Source: Propionispira raffinosivorans DSM 20765 (lineage in GTDB: Bacteria; Bacillota; Negativicutes; Selenomonadales; Selenomonadaceae). From it: 64,000 nt of DNA. The notes under the pieces were generated by a model that ran no database searches, was not told the origin of the DNA, and was given only the letters and a program-made list of their open reading frames with translations. A program made the translations under genes and the position numbers. Every line of letters starts with the position of its first letter. Positions within the stretch are counted from its first letter, which is position 1. Positions 45,632-54,179 of this stretch are shown here, in pieces. Where the stretch lies: NCBI RefSeq assembly GCF_000381065.1, contig NZ_KB905844.1, positions 127,615 to 191,614 of the forward strand, given 5' to 3'.

Positions 45632-46774
45632 ATGTCTTTTGGGCATATTAGAAAACGTGGGAAAAAGTGGTATTATTCATTTGAATTATCAACGGTTGAC
45701 GGCAAAAGAAAACGGGTTGAGCGTGTTGCAGGCATGACAAAAAAAGATGCAGAAAAAGCCTTGCACAAAGCATTATACGAGATGGATTTAAATGGTGTAT
45801 TTCGGACATCAAGTGAAATATCATTTGCGGATTTCTTAGATCGCTGGATTAAGCAATATAGAATCAATCTTGCTTATAATACGCAAAAAACCTATATAAA
45901 AATCATTGAAAATCATTTAAAACCATCATTAGGAGCTTATAAATTGAAATATTTACAGCCAGAAGTGCTACAAGATTTCATCAACTCAAAAAAAATAAAT
46001 GGTTATAAAAAAAGCACAGTTTCACAGATTTTTGCAGTTCTTTCTATCGCGCTCGCTTACGCAGTTCAGCCTCTTCAGTATATAAAAGAAGACCCAACAA
46101 GATATATAAAAATTCCAAAATTCGATATAGAAATAAAAGAAGATATACAGCGAAAAATGAAAACTTTGACAGACAGAGAACTCGCTGTTATCCAAAATAA
46201 TTTCAAAAATAGCATTTTCTACATACCAATAATGATTGCTTATCTATCTGGTGTACGTGTGGGTGAGTGTTTGGCATTAGAATGGACCCGAATCGACTTC
46301 GAGGCAAATGTTTTAAAAATCAGAGAAACTTTACTAGATACAAAAAGTGGTGAAAGTCGCCGTACCGGACCACCAAAAAGCAAGGCAAGTGTGCGTGATA
46401 TCCCGTTCGGGCCCACGTTACGGTCCATTTTAAAAGAAGAAAAAATGAAACAAGTGAAAAGTAAACTTAAATATGGGAAATTTTATATAAAATCCGGCCA
46501 AGTGTGTGTAAAGGAGAACGGTGAACCCCTCTCGCATAACGATATACGTTATTTATCGGTTTTGTGTAAAAAAGAGCTGGGAATAGTTTTTAATTTCCAC
46601 ATGCTGCGTCATACTCACGCGACGATGTTGCTGGAAAATGGCGCCGATATGCTTGATATATCAAAACGACTCGGACATAAGAACTTGGCAACTACTACCG
46701 ATATTTATGCGCATGTACGTAAAAAGATGCAGGATCGAACCGTCTCTATTTTAGAGCAGATTGTGAATCAATAA
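45632..46774 (+). CDS. Phage/conjugative-element type tyrosine integrase
   Basis: A 380-residue integrase. The N-terminus 'FGHIRKRGKKWYYSFELSTVDGKRKR' is the arm-binding domain typical of Tn916- and phage-type integrases; 'SFADFLDRWIKQYRINLAYNTQKTY' is the core-binding SAM-like domain. The catalytic set is Arg209 ('SGVRVGECL'), His323 and Arg326 ('HMLRHTHATM'), His349 ('LGHKNLATT') and Tyr359. ATG 45632 follows AAAGGG. No excisionase, phage or transfer genes are near; the gene is enclosed by 23-bp inverted repeats, so it is either a remnant or a minimal unit. Confidence 0.9.
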   Translation: MSFGHIRKRGKKWYYSFELSTVDGKRKRVERVAGMTKKDAEKALHKALYEMDLNGVFRTSSEISFADFLDRWIKQYRINLAYNTQKTYIKIIENHLKPSLGAYKLKYLQPEVLQDFINSKKINGYKKSTVSQIFAVLSIALAYAVQPLQYIKEDPTRYIKIPKFDIEIKEDIQRKMKTLTDRELAVIQNNFKNSIFYIPIMIAYLSGVRVGECLALEWTRIDFEANVLKIRETLLDTKSGESRRTGPPKSKASVRDIPFGPTLRSILKEEKMKQVKSKLKYGKFYIKSGQVCVKENGEPLSHNDIRYLSVLCKKELGIVFNFHMLRHTHATMLLENGADMLDISKRLGHKNLATTTDIYAHVRKKMQDRTVSILEQIVNQ

Positions 46775-47069
46775 TTAAAATTCAGTTGGCAAAGCGTAGG
46801 CAAAATTACCATTACAATTCCTTTTATGACCTATTTAAAGGGATTTTTAGATAAAAATTCGATAATAGTTAATTATCGGTAATCCATTTCACTCTATCCA
46901 CTTTGAAAAAACACCGTTAAAAAATCGCATGTAATTCGTTTTAAGATATGTTTAATTGAAATGCATAGATTTATATTCGTACCATAAAATATAGGTCTTA
47001 AAACGAGTTTTGAAAGGCTGTTTTTTTCTCGGTAGTAATGAAAAAATTATATCTCTCTATTTTAGCCTA
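46775..47069. other. AT-rich tail of the integrase segment with inverted repeats
   Basis: No gene is seen. A 10-bp perfect inverted repeat, CGTTTTAAGA (46937-46946) and TCTTAAAACG (46996-47005), and a CGATAAT/AATTATCG palindrome near 46860 lie here, in the place where integrase arm sites could be expected. Confidence 0.45.
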
Positions 47070-47092
47070 TTTAAAAAGTGGTTGAGGCAGTC
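47070..47092. repeat. Right inverted repeat flanking the integrase
   Basis: Inverted copy of 45263-45285 (core AAAAGTGGTTGAGGC), two mismatches in 23. It lies just before the terminator of the next minus-strand gene. Confidence 0.7.
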
Positions 47093-47129
47093 AATCTTTT
47101 ATACAGTATATTTAATTTTTAATAAATAA

Positions 47130-47165
47130 AAAAGACGACGCTGTTTATGCAGCGTGTCGTCTTTT
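47130..47165. terminator. Terminator of the small exported protein gene
   Basis: Stem AAAAGACGACGCTG / CAGCG-TGTCGTCTTTT with a two-base bulge, A/T-rich on both sides; it ends the minus-strand gene that stops at 47191. Confidence 0.65.
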
Positions 47166-47190
47166 AATTTGGAGTAATTTAAATTTATTA

Positions 47191-47610
47191 TTATAATAAC
47201 TTACTCAGAAGTGCTAGCGACAGGGAATCTAAAAATGAACTTTGTTTGTCTTTTACTAAAGTTTTTAAATCCGTTTTTTGTTTTTCGTATACTTTTGTGG
47301 TTTGCGTAACTTTTTCCATTAAAGAGGTTAAGGCACTTGTTTGTTTGGTGATACTTTTCATTTGATTTTTCAGTGAATTAAGCTGCGTTGTGGTTGTTTT
47401 CAATTGTGTTACCAGTAGTTTGATTTGACTGAGTGAGCTCAAATCTTCGGTACTGTCACTAAGTCCTGCTAAAGATTCGGATGAAGCATCTATGCTGTCT
47501 TGAAAAGCATTCAGTTGTTGATCGATACTATCACTAGATGAACAGGAAGCTTGCGGAGTTGGCAAGAAAAAAAATAAGATAATTCCGATTCCAATTAATT
47601 TTTTAATCAT
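47191..47610 (-). CDS. Small exported coiled-coil protein of unknown function
   Basis: A 139-residue protein with a signal peptide ('LIGIGIILFFFLPTPQASC') and a serine- and threonine-rich helical body full of heptad-like leucines ('LKTTTTQLNSLKNQMKSITKQTSALTSLM' region), probably a coiled coil. A cysteine follows the signal peptide, but the preceding residues are a poor lipobox, so lipoprotein status is uncertain. ATG 47610 has GGAGGTG upstream; an in-frame start five codons earlier overlaps that site. I do not recognise the family. Confidence 0.65.
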   Translation of the reverse strand: MIKKLIGIGIILFFFLPTPQASCSSSDSIDQQLNAFQDSIDASSESLAGLSDSTEDLSSLSQIKLLVTQLKTTTTQLNSLKNQMKSITKQTSALTSLMEKVTQTTKVYEKQKTDLKTLVKDKQSSFLDSLSLALLSKLL

Positions 47611-47839
47611 AATTGTCACCTCCATCTTTCTATATATTAATTTCTACAAGTCTGCTGAATTACCTGCTAAAAATTAATAATATTTTATTCATACTAAGCT
47701 AAAAGGGAAAGATGTTATTTTATGTAAAATAGTAGTACAATAGTATCAATGAATCTATTTCAAGTTATATAAAGTTACAAAACAAGACTAACTATATTAA
47801 AACCATATGTGGATAACATATAAAAGGAGGAAAATTTAT

Positions 47840-48352
47840 TTGAATAAATTAAGAACACTTACATTCTTCTGCATTTTCTTTATCGTCATGACTAATGTTG
47901 TTTTTGCGGCAGATCGCTGGCAGTGGATTGCTTCAAACGATTCAGTAGATTTTTTCATTGATATGAATACGATTAAATCTGTAATGGATGACCCCCTGCA
48001 TTCAGATAAAAGTAAGATTTACACTTGGGTTAAATCGCAAACTACGGCAGGTGGTATGCAATCTCTTACAAAAATTCTGCAAGATAGTGATCTCGATGAA
48101 GATGTTCTTGCTGATATAAAAAACGTTGCATATCGCATGTCTTATGTAGAGTGTGATTTAGAAAAGAGACAAATTCGAACCGTATTTTCACAGTTATTCC
48201 ATGCCGACGCTACACCCGTTGAAAATACGATAAAAAAAACACCAGATGCTGAGTGGCTGCCGATAATCCCTGATACAAGAAGTGAAATGATTTTTAACGG
48301 TATACAACGTTATATATCAAATTATACCGATTCACTCCAGCAGAATATGTAA
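47840..48352 (+). CDS. Exported protein resembling surface-adhesin E domain
   Basis: A 170-residue secreted protein. It starts with TTG 47840 nine bases after AGGAGG; the frame extends upstream without a ribosome-binding site. A signal peptide ('LTFFCIFFIVMTNVVFA') is followed by 'DRWQWIASNDSVDFFIDMNTIK...YTWVKS', resembling the surface-adhesin E-like domain in which a tryptophan and 'yyid..si' pattern recur. Function in this organism is unknown. It is divergent from the coiled-coil protein gene and convergent with pnp. Confidence 0.65.
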   Translation: MNKLRTLTFFCIFFIVMTNVVFAADRWQWIASNDSVDFFIDMNTIKSVMDDPLHSDKSKIYTWVKSQTTAGGMQSLTKILQDSDLDEDVLADIKNVAYRMSYVECDLEKRQIRTVFSQLFHADATPVENTIKKTPDAEWLPIIPDTRSEMIFNGIQRYISNYTDSLQQNM

Positions 48353-48362
48353 ATTTTTAAAT

Positions 48363-48399
48363 AAAAAAGTCCTAAGAACTTAAGTTCTAGGACTTTTTT
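48363..48399. terminator. Bidirectional terminator between the exported protein and pnp
   Basis: A 16-bp stem AAAAAAGTCCTAAGAAC / GTTCTAGGACTTTTTT with a TTAA loop and one mismatch, shared by convergent genes. Confidence 0.85.
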
Positions 48400-48404
48400 G
48401 TCTG

Positions 48405-50474
48405 TTATAAAGTTGCTTTGTGTGATAAATTCACACGACCTTGTCGATCGATTTCGGTAACTTTTACATCAATTTCATCGCCAACACTAACGACATCTTC
48501 TACTTTTTCAACGCGTTCTTTCGCAAGCTGAGAAATATGGCAAAGGCCTTCTTTACCTGGCATTACTTCGATAAATGCACCAAAGTTCATCAAGCGAGTA
48601 ACCTTACCTTTATAGATGGCACCAACTTCAACTTCACGTACAATATCTTCAATAATAGCAACTGCTTTTTTTGAGCTTTCAATATCAACAGCCGAAATAA
48701 AGATTGTACCGCTATCCTGGATATCGATTTGTACGCCTGTTTCATCAATAATTTTTTTGATCGTTTTTCCGCCTGGTCCGATGACATCACGGATTTTATC
48801 AGGATTAATTTTAATCGTTGTTACGCGTGGTGCATATGGTGAAAGTTCTTCACTTGGTTTATCGATAACTTCCAACATTTTATCTAAGATAAATGCACGA
48901 CCACGTTTTGCTTGTGATAAGGCCGAAGCAAGAATTTCGCGAGTAATACCAGCAATTTTTATATCCATTTGAATTGCTGTTACGCCTTCCGTTGTACCTG
49001 CTACTTTAAAGTCCATATCGCCTAAGGCGTCTTCCATGCCTTGTATATCGGTTAAAATTGTATATTGATCAGCATCCTTGACAAGACCCATTGCAATACC
49101 AGATACTGGACGTTTGATTGGTACACCAGCATTCATCAAAGATAAAGTACTGCCGCAAACACTGCCCATTGAGCTGGAACCATTCGACTCTAATACTTCA
49201 GATACAAGTCTCAATGTATATGGAAATTCTTCAAGTGTTGGTAAAACAGGCACGAGAGCTCTCTCAGCTAAGGCGCCATGTCCAATTTCACGACGGCCAG
49301 GACCACGTGAAGGTTTTGCTTCCCCTACACTGTAACCTGGGAAGTTGTAGTGATGAATATAGTGTTTCGATTCATCACTGCCAATGCCATCAATGATTTG
49401 TTCATCACCAAGTGATCCTAATGTACTGATTGTCAGGATTTGTGTCTGCCCACGTGTGAAAAGACCAGAACCATGGGTACGTGGCAGTATGCCGATTTCA
49501 CAGCTTACAGGACGAACTTCATCTACTTCACGACCATCCGGACGAATTTTTTCATGTGTAATCATCTTACGCACGGTTTCTTTAACAATTTTATGAAGTA
49601 CATATTGAATCTGTTTTGCATTTTCAGGATACGTTTCAAGGAAATATTCCAGCGCATCGGTTTTAACAGCTGCAATATGTTCGTCACGAAGATGTTTGTC
49701 AGGATTACGCACAGCAACATCCAATTTATCCGTAACTTGCTTACGAATAGCCTGTTCAAGTTCTTCTTCCACTTTAAATAATTGTACTTCACGTTTTTCT
49801 TTACCACATTCAGCAGCAATTTTTTTCTGGAATTCTACAATTTCCTTAATCGCTTCATGGCCAAACATGATTGCATCTAAGATTACTTCTTCTGATAATT
49901 CATTCGCCCCTGCTTCAACCATCATAACAGCATCTGCGGAACCAGCGATTGTAAGGTGTAAATCAGATTGTTTTGTTTGTTCATTGTTTGGATTGATGAT
50001 GAACTGACCATCAACATGACCAACTTTGACACCGGCAATCGGACCATTAAAAGGAATATCTGATACGCATAAAGCACAAGATGCGCCAATCATAGCAGCG
50101 ATATCGGATGGATTGTCCTGATCGACAGATAATACTGTAGCGACAATCTGTACATCATTTCTGAAACCTTCAGCAAATAAAGGGCGAATTGGACGGTCAA
50201 TCAAACGGCTGCAGAGTATGGACGATTCGCTTGGACGTCCTTCTCTTTTGATAAAACCACCAGGGATTTTACCTACAGAATATAATTTTTCTTCATAATC
50301 AACCGTTAATGGGAAAAAGTCAACACCTTCTCTTGGTGCAGATGAAGCCGTTACAGCAACTAAAACAACAGTATCACCGTAACGAACTAATACAGAACCA
50401 TTGGCTTGTTTAGCCATTTTACCATTCTCAATAATGAAAGAACGGCCACCTAATTGCATCTCAAAACTATGCAT
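48405..50474 (-). CDS. pnp: Polyribonucleotide nucleotidyltransferase
   Basis: A 689-residue phosphorolytic 3'-5' exoribonuclease. Two RNase PH domains ('[17 protein letters not shown]', '[35 protein letters not shown]'), a KH domain ('[23 protein letters not shown]') and an S1 domain ('[29 protein letters not shown]') are in the usual order. It lies downstream of rpsO, the classic arrangement. Confidence 0.97.
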   Translation of the reverse strand: MHSFEMQLGGRSFIIENGKMAKQANGSVLVRYGDTVVLVAVTASSAPREGVDFFPLTVDYEEKLYSVGKIPGGFIKREGRPSESSILCSRLIDRPIRPLFAEGFRNDVQIVATVLSVDQDNPSDIAAMIGASCALCVSDIPFNGPIAGVKVGHVDGQFIINPNNEQTKQSDLHLTIAGSADAVMMVEAGANELSEEVILDAIMFGHEAIKEIVEFQKKIAAECGKEKREVQLFKVEEELEQAIRKQVTDKLDVAVRNPDKHLRDEHIAAVKTDALEYFLETYPENAKQIQYVLHKIVKETVRKMITHEKIRPDGREVDEVRPVSCEIGILPRTHGSGLFTRGQTQILTISTLGSLGDEQIIDGIGSDESKHYIHHYNFPGYSVGEAKPSRGPGRREIGHGALAERALVPVLPTLEEFPYTLRLVSEVLESNGSSSMGSVCGSTLSLMNAGVPIKRPVSGIAMGLVKDADQYTILTDIQGMEDALGDMDFKVAGTTEGVTAIQMDIKIAGITREILASALSQAKRGRAFILDKMLEVIDKPSEELSPYAPRVTTIKINPDKIRDVIGPGGKTIKKIIDETGVQIDIQDSGTIFISAVDIESSKKAVAIIEDIVREVEVGAIYKGKVTRLMNFGAFIEVMPGKEGLCHISQLAKERVEKVEDVVSVGDEIDVKVTEIDRQGRVNLSHKATL

Positions 50475-50573
50475 TTAATTTCCTCCTACTACTTTTCCTA
50501 GCTATTTTTATTTATTGTAAATTTAATGTTTAGGGAAACCATCTTATATAGTTCATTTTTACACGAAAACATA

Positions 50574-50599
50574 AGAAAAAAGCGGGAATACTCCCGCTT
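50574..50599 (-). terminator. Attenuator or terminator between rpsO and pnp
   Basis: Stem AAGCGGGA / TCCCGCTT with a 4-base loop; read on the minus strand it is followed by a U-rich run. It may limit read-through from rpsO into pnp. Confidence 0.65.
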
Positions 50600-50602
50600 C
50601 TA

Positions 50603-50869
50603 TTACTTACGAAGATTTAATTTTGCAAGAATTGCACGATAACGGTCAATTGCATTGTTATGAAGATAATTCAATAATCTTCTACGATGTCCAACCATTT
50701 TCAAAAGACCACGACGTGAATGATGATCCTTTTTATGTTCTTTCAAATGTTCAGTCAAATAAGTAATACGTGCAGTCAAAATTGCAATCTGCACTTCGGA
50801 TGAACCCGTATCGCCTTCATGCACAGCGTGAAGTTCAATGATTTCTTGTTTCTTTTCTTGTGTTAACAT
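50603..50869 (-). CDS. rpsO: Ribosomal protein S15
   Basis: An 88-residue small-subunit protein. '[40 protein letters not shown]' and '[12 protein letters not shown]' type sequence ('[15 protein letters not shown]') are diagnostic. AGGAGG lies upstream. It has its own promoter overlapping the end of ribF and a leader of about 105 bases that could bind S15. Confidence 0.97.
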   Translation of the reverse strand: MLTQEKKQEIIELHAVHEGDTGSSEVQIAILTARITYLTEHLKEHKKDHHSRRGLLKMVGHRRRLLNYLHNNAIDRYRAILAKLNLRK

Positions 50870-50975
50870 AGTATAAAAATACCTCCTGTTTTGTAATTCA
50901 TTCCGTTAGCCAAGATATCGTCGGAGTTTTCGCTATCCTCGCTACGGATCAAAGTATCATAAATGTAAGATACTT
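50870..50975 (-). promoter_or_regulatory. Structured leader of rpsO
   Basis: Read on the minus strand, the leader opens with the hairpin AAGTATC / GATACTT, then a GC-richer part with ATCC/GGAT and TCCG/CGGA pairings, then AGGAGG. S15 commonly represses its own mRNA through such leaders; that role here is inferred. Confidence 0.4.
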
Positions 50976-50980
50976 GTGAT

Positions 50981-51009
50981 ATTATATCATAAAAAAATAT
51001 CAATGTAAA
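50981..51009 (-). promoter_or_regulatory. Promoter of rpsO-pnp
   Basis: On the minus strand TTTACA (51004-51009) and TATAAT (50981-50986) are 17 bases apart, with an extended -10 TGA. The -35 overlaps the last codons of ribF. Confidence 0.65.
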
Positions 51010-51926
51010 TTAAAAATTGTTGTCGCTTGCTTAATATCCAGTTTAATTTGTTTTACTAATTGATCAACCGAGGAAAATTTCTCTTCATCACGTATTTTTT
51101 GCACAAATTCTATCGTAATGAGTTGATCATAAATATCCTGTTTAAATTCAAGAATATGTACTTCAATATGACGCTTCACACCATCGAAGGTTGGATTCGT
51201 GCCAATATTTGCAATACCACGATATGTTTTTTCACGAAAAAAAACATGAACAACATAAATGCCATTCGGCAGCATGACTCGATGATTTTCAATAGCTAAA
51301 TTCGCTGTTGGAAAACCTAGCAGACGACCGCGTTCATCGCCATGGACTACCTTGCTGCATAACCGAAAAGGTCTTCCCATAAGCATGTTTGCAGCATCAA
51401 GCTGCCCCTCGAGCAACAGGTGTCTTATTTTCGTACTGCTGATTATTTGATTATTAAGATGAACTACCGGATGGATTTCCGAAATAAACCCAAAATCTTG
51501 ACTTCTTTTCAAAAGAAGCTTTGGATTGCCTTCACCTTTATAGCCAAATGTATAATTAGGACCAACGACCACGTATTTAGGTGCTAGATTGTCCTGCAAA
51601 AGCTGTAAAAATTCTAAAGGTGTGACGGTTACAAGCTCTTTGGTAAATGGTACATTCATCAAAACATCAATTCCTAAGTCTCGCATTGCAGTTTCCTTAC
51701 AAATATTATCACTGATTTGTAAAGGACATTTTTTAGGCGAAATCACGCCAAGCGGATGATTGCTAAATGTAAAAACTACACTTGTCCCTTGAATAGACTT
51801 TGCTAAGCGGATTGCTTGTTTAATGATATTTTGATGACCTAAATGTACACCATCAAAAGTTCCTAAAGCAACAACGATATTTGAATATTCTTTAGTTAAA
51901 TTAGTAATTGTTGAAAAAATTTGCAT
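51000..51926 (-). CDS. ribF: Bifunctional riboflavin kinase / FAD synthetase
   Basis: A 308-residue enzyme converting riboflavin to FMN and then FAD. The N-terminal nucleotidyltransferase domain has 'VVALGTFDGVHLGHQNII' and 'VVGPNYTFGYKGEGN'; the C-terminal kinase domain has 'GDERGRLLGFPTANLAI', 'LPNGIYVVHV' and 'GIANIGTNPTFDG'. AAGGAG precedes the ATG. It lies between truB and rpsO, as in other Firmicutes, and complements the rib operon at 12-15 kb. Confidence 0.95.
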   Translation of the reverse strand: MQIFSTITNLTKEYSNIVVALGTFDGVHLGHQNIIKQAIRLAKSIQGTSVVFTFSNHPLGVISPKKCPLQISDNICKETAMRDLGIDVLMNVPFTKELVTVTPLEFLQLLQDNLAPKYVVVGPNYTFGYKGEGNPKLLLKRSQDFGFISEIHPVVHLNNQIISSTKIRHLLLEGQLDAANMLMGRPFRLCSKVVHGDERGRLLGFPTANLAIENHRVMLPNGIYVVHVFFREKTYRGIANIGTNPTFDGVKRHIEVHILEFKQDIYDQLITIEFVQKIRDEEKFSSVDQLVKQIKLDIKQATTIFNLH

Positions 51927-51981
51927 TGGTAATCTAACTCCTTAGTTCGATCAAGGGAAAAATTTGATTACAGAATACAGC

Positions 51982-52854
51982 TTAACGAAAAACGACTTTA
52001 ACTGGTACAATACAAGCGGTCTCAGCCTGATAACGGGCGATACCGATAAAGCCTAGTTCCTTATCATAAATTCTTACCAATGAAGATAAATTTATTGGTT
52101 GTTTTTTAGTGATTTTTTGTCCTTGTTGAAAAAAAGAAATTTGAGCTTTCGTAAGCTCCACTGCTGGCATATGCACTAAAACAGAATCGATAGGCTGTAT
52201 AGCCTGTTGCGGATTATTTTTAATTTCATCCAACGTATATGCATTGGCCAAAGAAAAACAACCGACACGCGTACGAACTAAAAAAGACATCACAGCAGGA
52301 ATATTTAATTTCTTACCAATATCGATACACAGTGTCCGTATATAAGTCCCCTTAGAACAATCAACATCAAACAAAAGTTTAGGTTCTTCAACTTCTAGTA
52401 GTTCCATGTTATGAATATGAATGGTGCGTGAAGGAATTTCAACTTCGATATTTTTTCTTGCTAAATCACAAGCCCGTGTTCCGTTAATTTTTATAGCTGA
52501 ATAAATTGGTGGAATTTGAATATTTTCACCAATGAATTGCTGCAACGTTTCGTTTATCTGTCTTAACGAAGGCATTATAAATTTTTCTTGTGTCAATATT
52601 GTACCTGTATCATCACCACTATCGGTAGAAAAACCAAAAGTAAGCTCAGCCCGATACGATTTATCGGCATCGGTCATGTATTCAATCATCCGTGTAGCTT
52701 TTCCAAGCGCAATCGGTAAGATTCCAGCTGCACCAGGATCCAATGTACCAGCATGTCCAACTTTTTTTATACCATAAACCTTACGAATAAAACTAACCAT
52801 ATCATGAGAAGTCATTCCCGGTGGTTTTAAAGCACAGATAAAACCGTCAAGCAT
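51982..52854 (-). CDS. truB: tRNA pseudouridine-55 synthase
   Basis: A 290-residue enzyme making pseudouridine 55 in the tRNA T-loop. 'GFICALKPPGMTSHDMVSFIRK' and the catalytic 'KVGHAGTLDPGAAGILPIALGKATR' are diagnostic; 'GTYIRTLCIDIGKKL' follows. ATG 52854 is preceded by GGAGG and overlaps the nrnA stop by eight bases. Confidence 0.96.
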   Translation of the reverse strand: MLDGFICALKPPGMTSHDMVSFIRKVYGIKKVGHAGTLDPGAAGILPIALGKATRMIEYMTDADKSYRAELTFGFSTDSGDDTGTILTQEKFIMPSLRQINETLQQFIGENIQIPPIYSAIKINGTRACDLARKNIEVEIPSRTIHIHNMELLEVEEPKLLFDVDCSKGTYIRTLCIDIGKKLNIPAVMSFLVRTRVGCFSLANAYTLDEIKNNPQQAIQPIDSVLVHMPAVELTKAQISFFQQGQKITKKQPINLSSLVRIYDKELGFIGIARYQAETACIVPVKVVFR

Positions 52855-53800
52855 TGTACGAATCCTCCATGTATTGCTCGATTGCAGCAACAATTGTTTC
52901 TTTAGCAGCTTCTACCGGTGCATGCATTGTGCATCCCGCAGCTCGAATATGTCCGCCGCCGCCAAACGTTTCAGCAATAAGACTGACATTGGTTGTTTTA
53001 GAACGCATACTAATTCGGCACGTATTTTCATCGACATATTTGACCATAACAGCAACATCGACACCTTCGATAATCCGTGCTAAATCAATAAAGCCCTCTG
53101 TACTCACGCATTGAGCCAGTATATCCTGTGTGATTGCAAGTAGTGCTATTTTCCCATTTTTGAATATTTCAAGTGTATTCAATGCTAAAGCAATGCCGCG
53201 TACGGCAGCCAGTGGTTTTTTTTCAATGGCTTCGGATATCAAATTTGGTTTTACATCAAATTCCAAAAGTTCGGCGCCGATTCGCATCGTTAAAGCCGTT
53301 GTGTTCGCATAACGAAAAAAACCACAATCGGTTGCGATTGCTGTATAAAGACAAGCAGCTATATTTTTATCGAAAGCTGCCTTCATGAATTTTAAAAGCT
53401 GGAAAATAATTTCGCCCGTGGCTGCGCGGTCAGAATCCACATATAAATAATCAACCGTACTATTATTCGAAATATGATGATCGATATTCAGTATAGGTGC
53501 ATCAGCTAATTCTTTGATCCGACCAATGCGATCTATACCAGTATCCAAGACAATCAAAAGATCGATTTTTTCAATAGTCTGCCCGGGTTTAGCCAATAAT
53601 TCATAACCCGGGAGACTATCAAAATTAGTAGGAAGATCATCATCAATTAAGCATATAACATTTTTGCCGATTGCTTTTAGATAATGTGCCAGACCTAAAA
53701 CAGAACCAAGTGCATCCCCATCGGGATTGACATGTGACGTAATAACAAAATTTTTATATTTCGTTAAAAGTTCTGCTGCTTTTTTAAGATCGATCTTCAT
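52847..53800 (-). CDS. nrnA: DHH-family oligoribonuclease / pAp phosphatase
   Basis: A 317-residue phosphoesterase degrading nanoRNA and 3'-phosphoadenosine 5'-phosphate. The DHH domain carries 'ITSHVNPDGDALGSVLGL', 'IVLDTG' and 'LNIDHHISN'; the C-terminal DHHA1 domain ends with 'FGGGGHIRAAGCTM'. It sits between rbfA and truB, the usual Firmicutes location. It begins four bases after the rbfA stop. Confidence 0.93.
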   Translation of the reverse strand: MKIDLKKAAELLTKYKNFVITSHVNPDGDALGSVLGLAHYLKAIGKNVICLIDDDLPTNFDSLPGYELLAKPGQTIEKIDLLIVLDTGIDRIGRIKELADAPILNIDHHISNNSTVDYLYVDSDRAATGEIIFQLLKFMKAAFDKNIAACLYTAIATDCGFFRYANTTALTMRIGAELLEFDVKPNLISEAIEKKPLAAVRGIALALNTLEIFKNGKIALLAITQDILAQCVSTEGFIDLARIIEGVDVAVMVKYVDENTCRISMRSKTTNVSLIAETFGGGGHIRAAGCTMHAPVEAAKETIVAAIEQYMEDSYNA

Positions 53801-53804
53801 GAAA

Positions 53805-54158
53805 TTACTCTGCCTCGTCTTTTTTGATTTTTATAAGTAATTTTTGAATATGTGTACTGTAATCAAGTGATTTATCAAGCTGAAAAGTTACTTCGGGTGT
53901 ACAGCGCAAACGAATTCGTTTACCAATTTCGCGGCGAATATAACCGATTGAACTTTGCAATCCATCCCAACAGGCTTTAATTTGTTCATCACTACCCATT
54001 ATGCTCACATAAATTTTGGTGCTTCTTAAATCACCCGTTACATCTACTTGTGTTACCGTAACAAACCCAATTCTTGGATCTTTTAATTCTTGCAAAATAA
54101 TTTGGCTGACTTCTTGTTTTACGAGTTCTTGAACTTTTTCCATACGAAGCTGACCCAT
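53805..54158 (-). CDS. rbfA: Ribosome-binding factor A
   Basis: A 117-residue 16S rRNA maturation factor. 'LVKQEVSQIILQELKDPRIGFVTVTQVDVTGDLRSTKIYVSIMG' and 'IRREIGKRIRLRCTPEVTFQLDKSLDYSTHI' match RbfA throughout. It lies between infB and nrnA. Confidence 0.96.
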   Translation of the reverse strand: MGQLRMEKVQELVKQEVSQIILQELKDPRIGFVTVTQVDVTGDLRSTKIYVSIMGSDEQIKACWDGLQSSIGYIRREIGKRIRLRCTPEVTFQLDKSLDYSTHIQKLLIKIKKDEAE

Positions 54159-54179
54159 ATTACCCCGTCCCTTCGTTTC

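Noticed and set aside
48441..49781. Several plus-strand open frames opposite pnp
   Set aside because: They are shadows of the pnp coding sequence, without ribosome-binding sites or recognisable domains.
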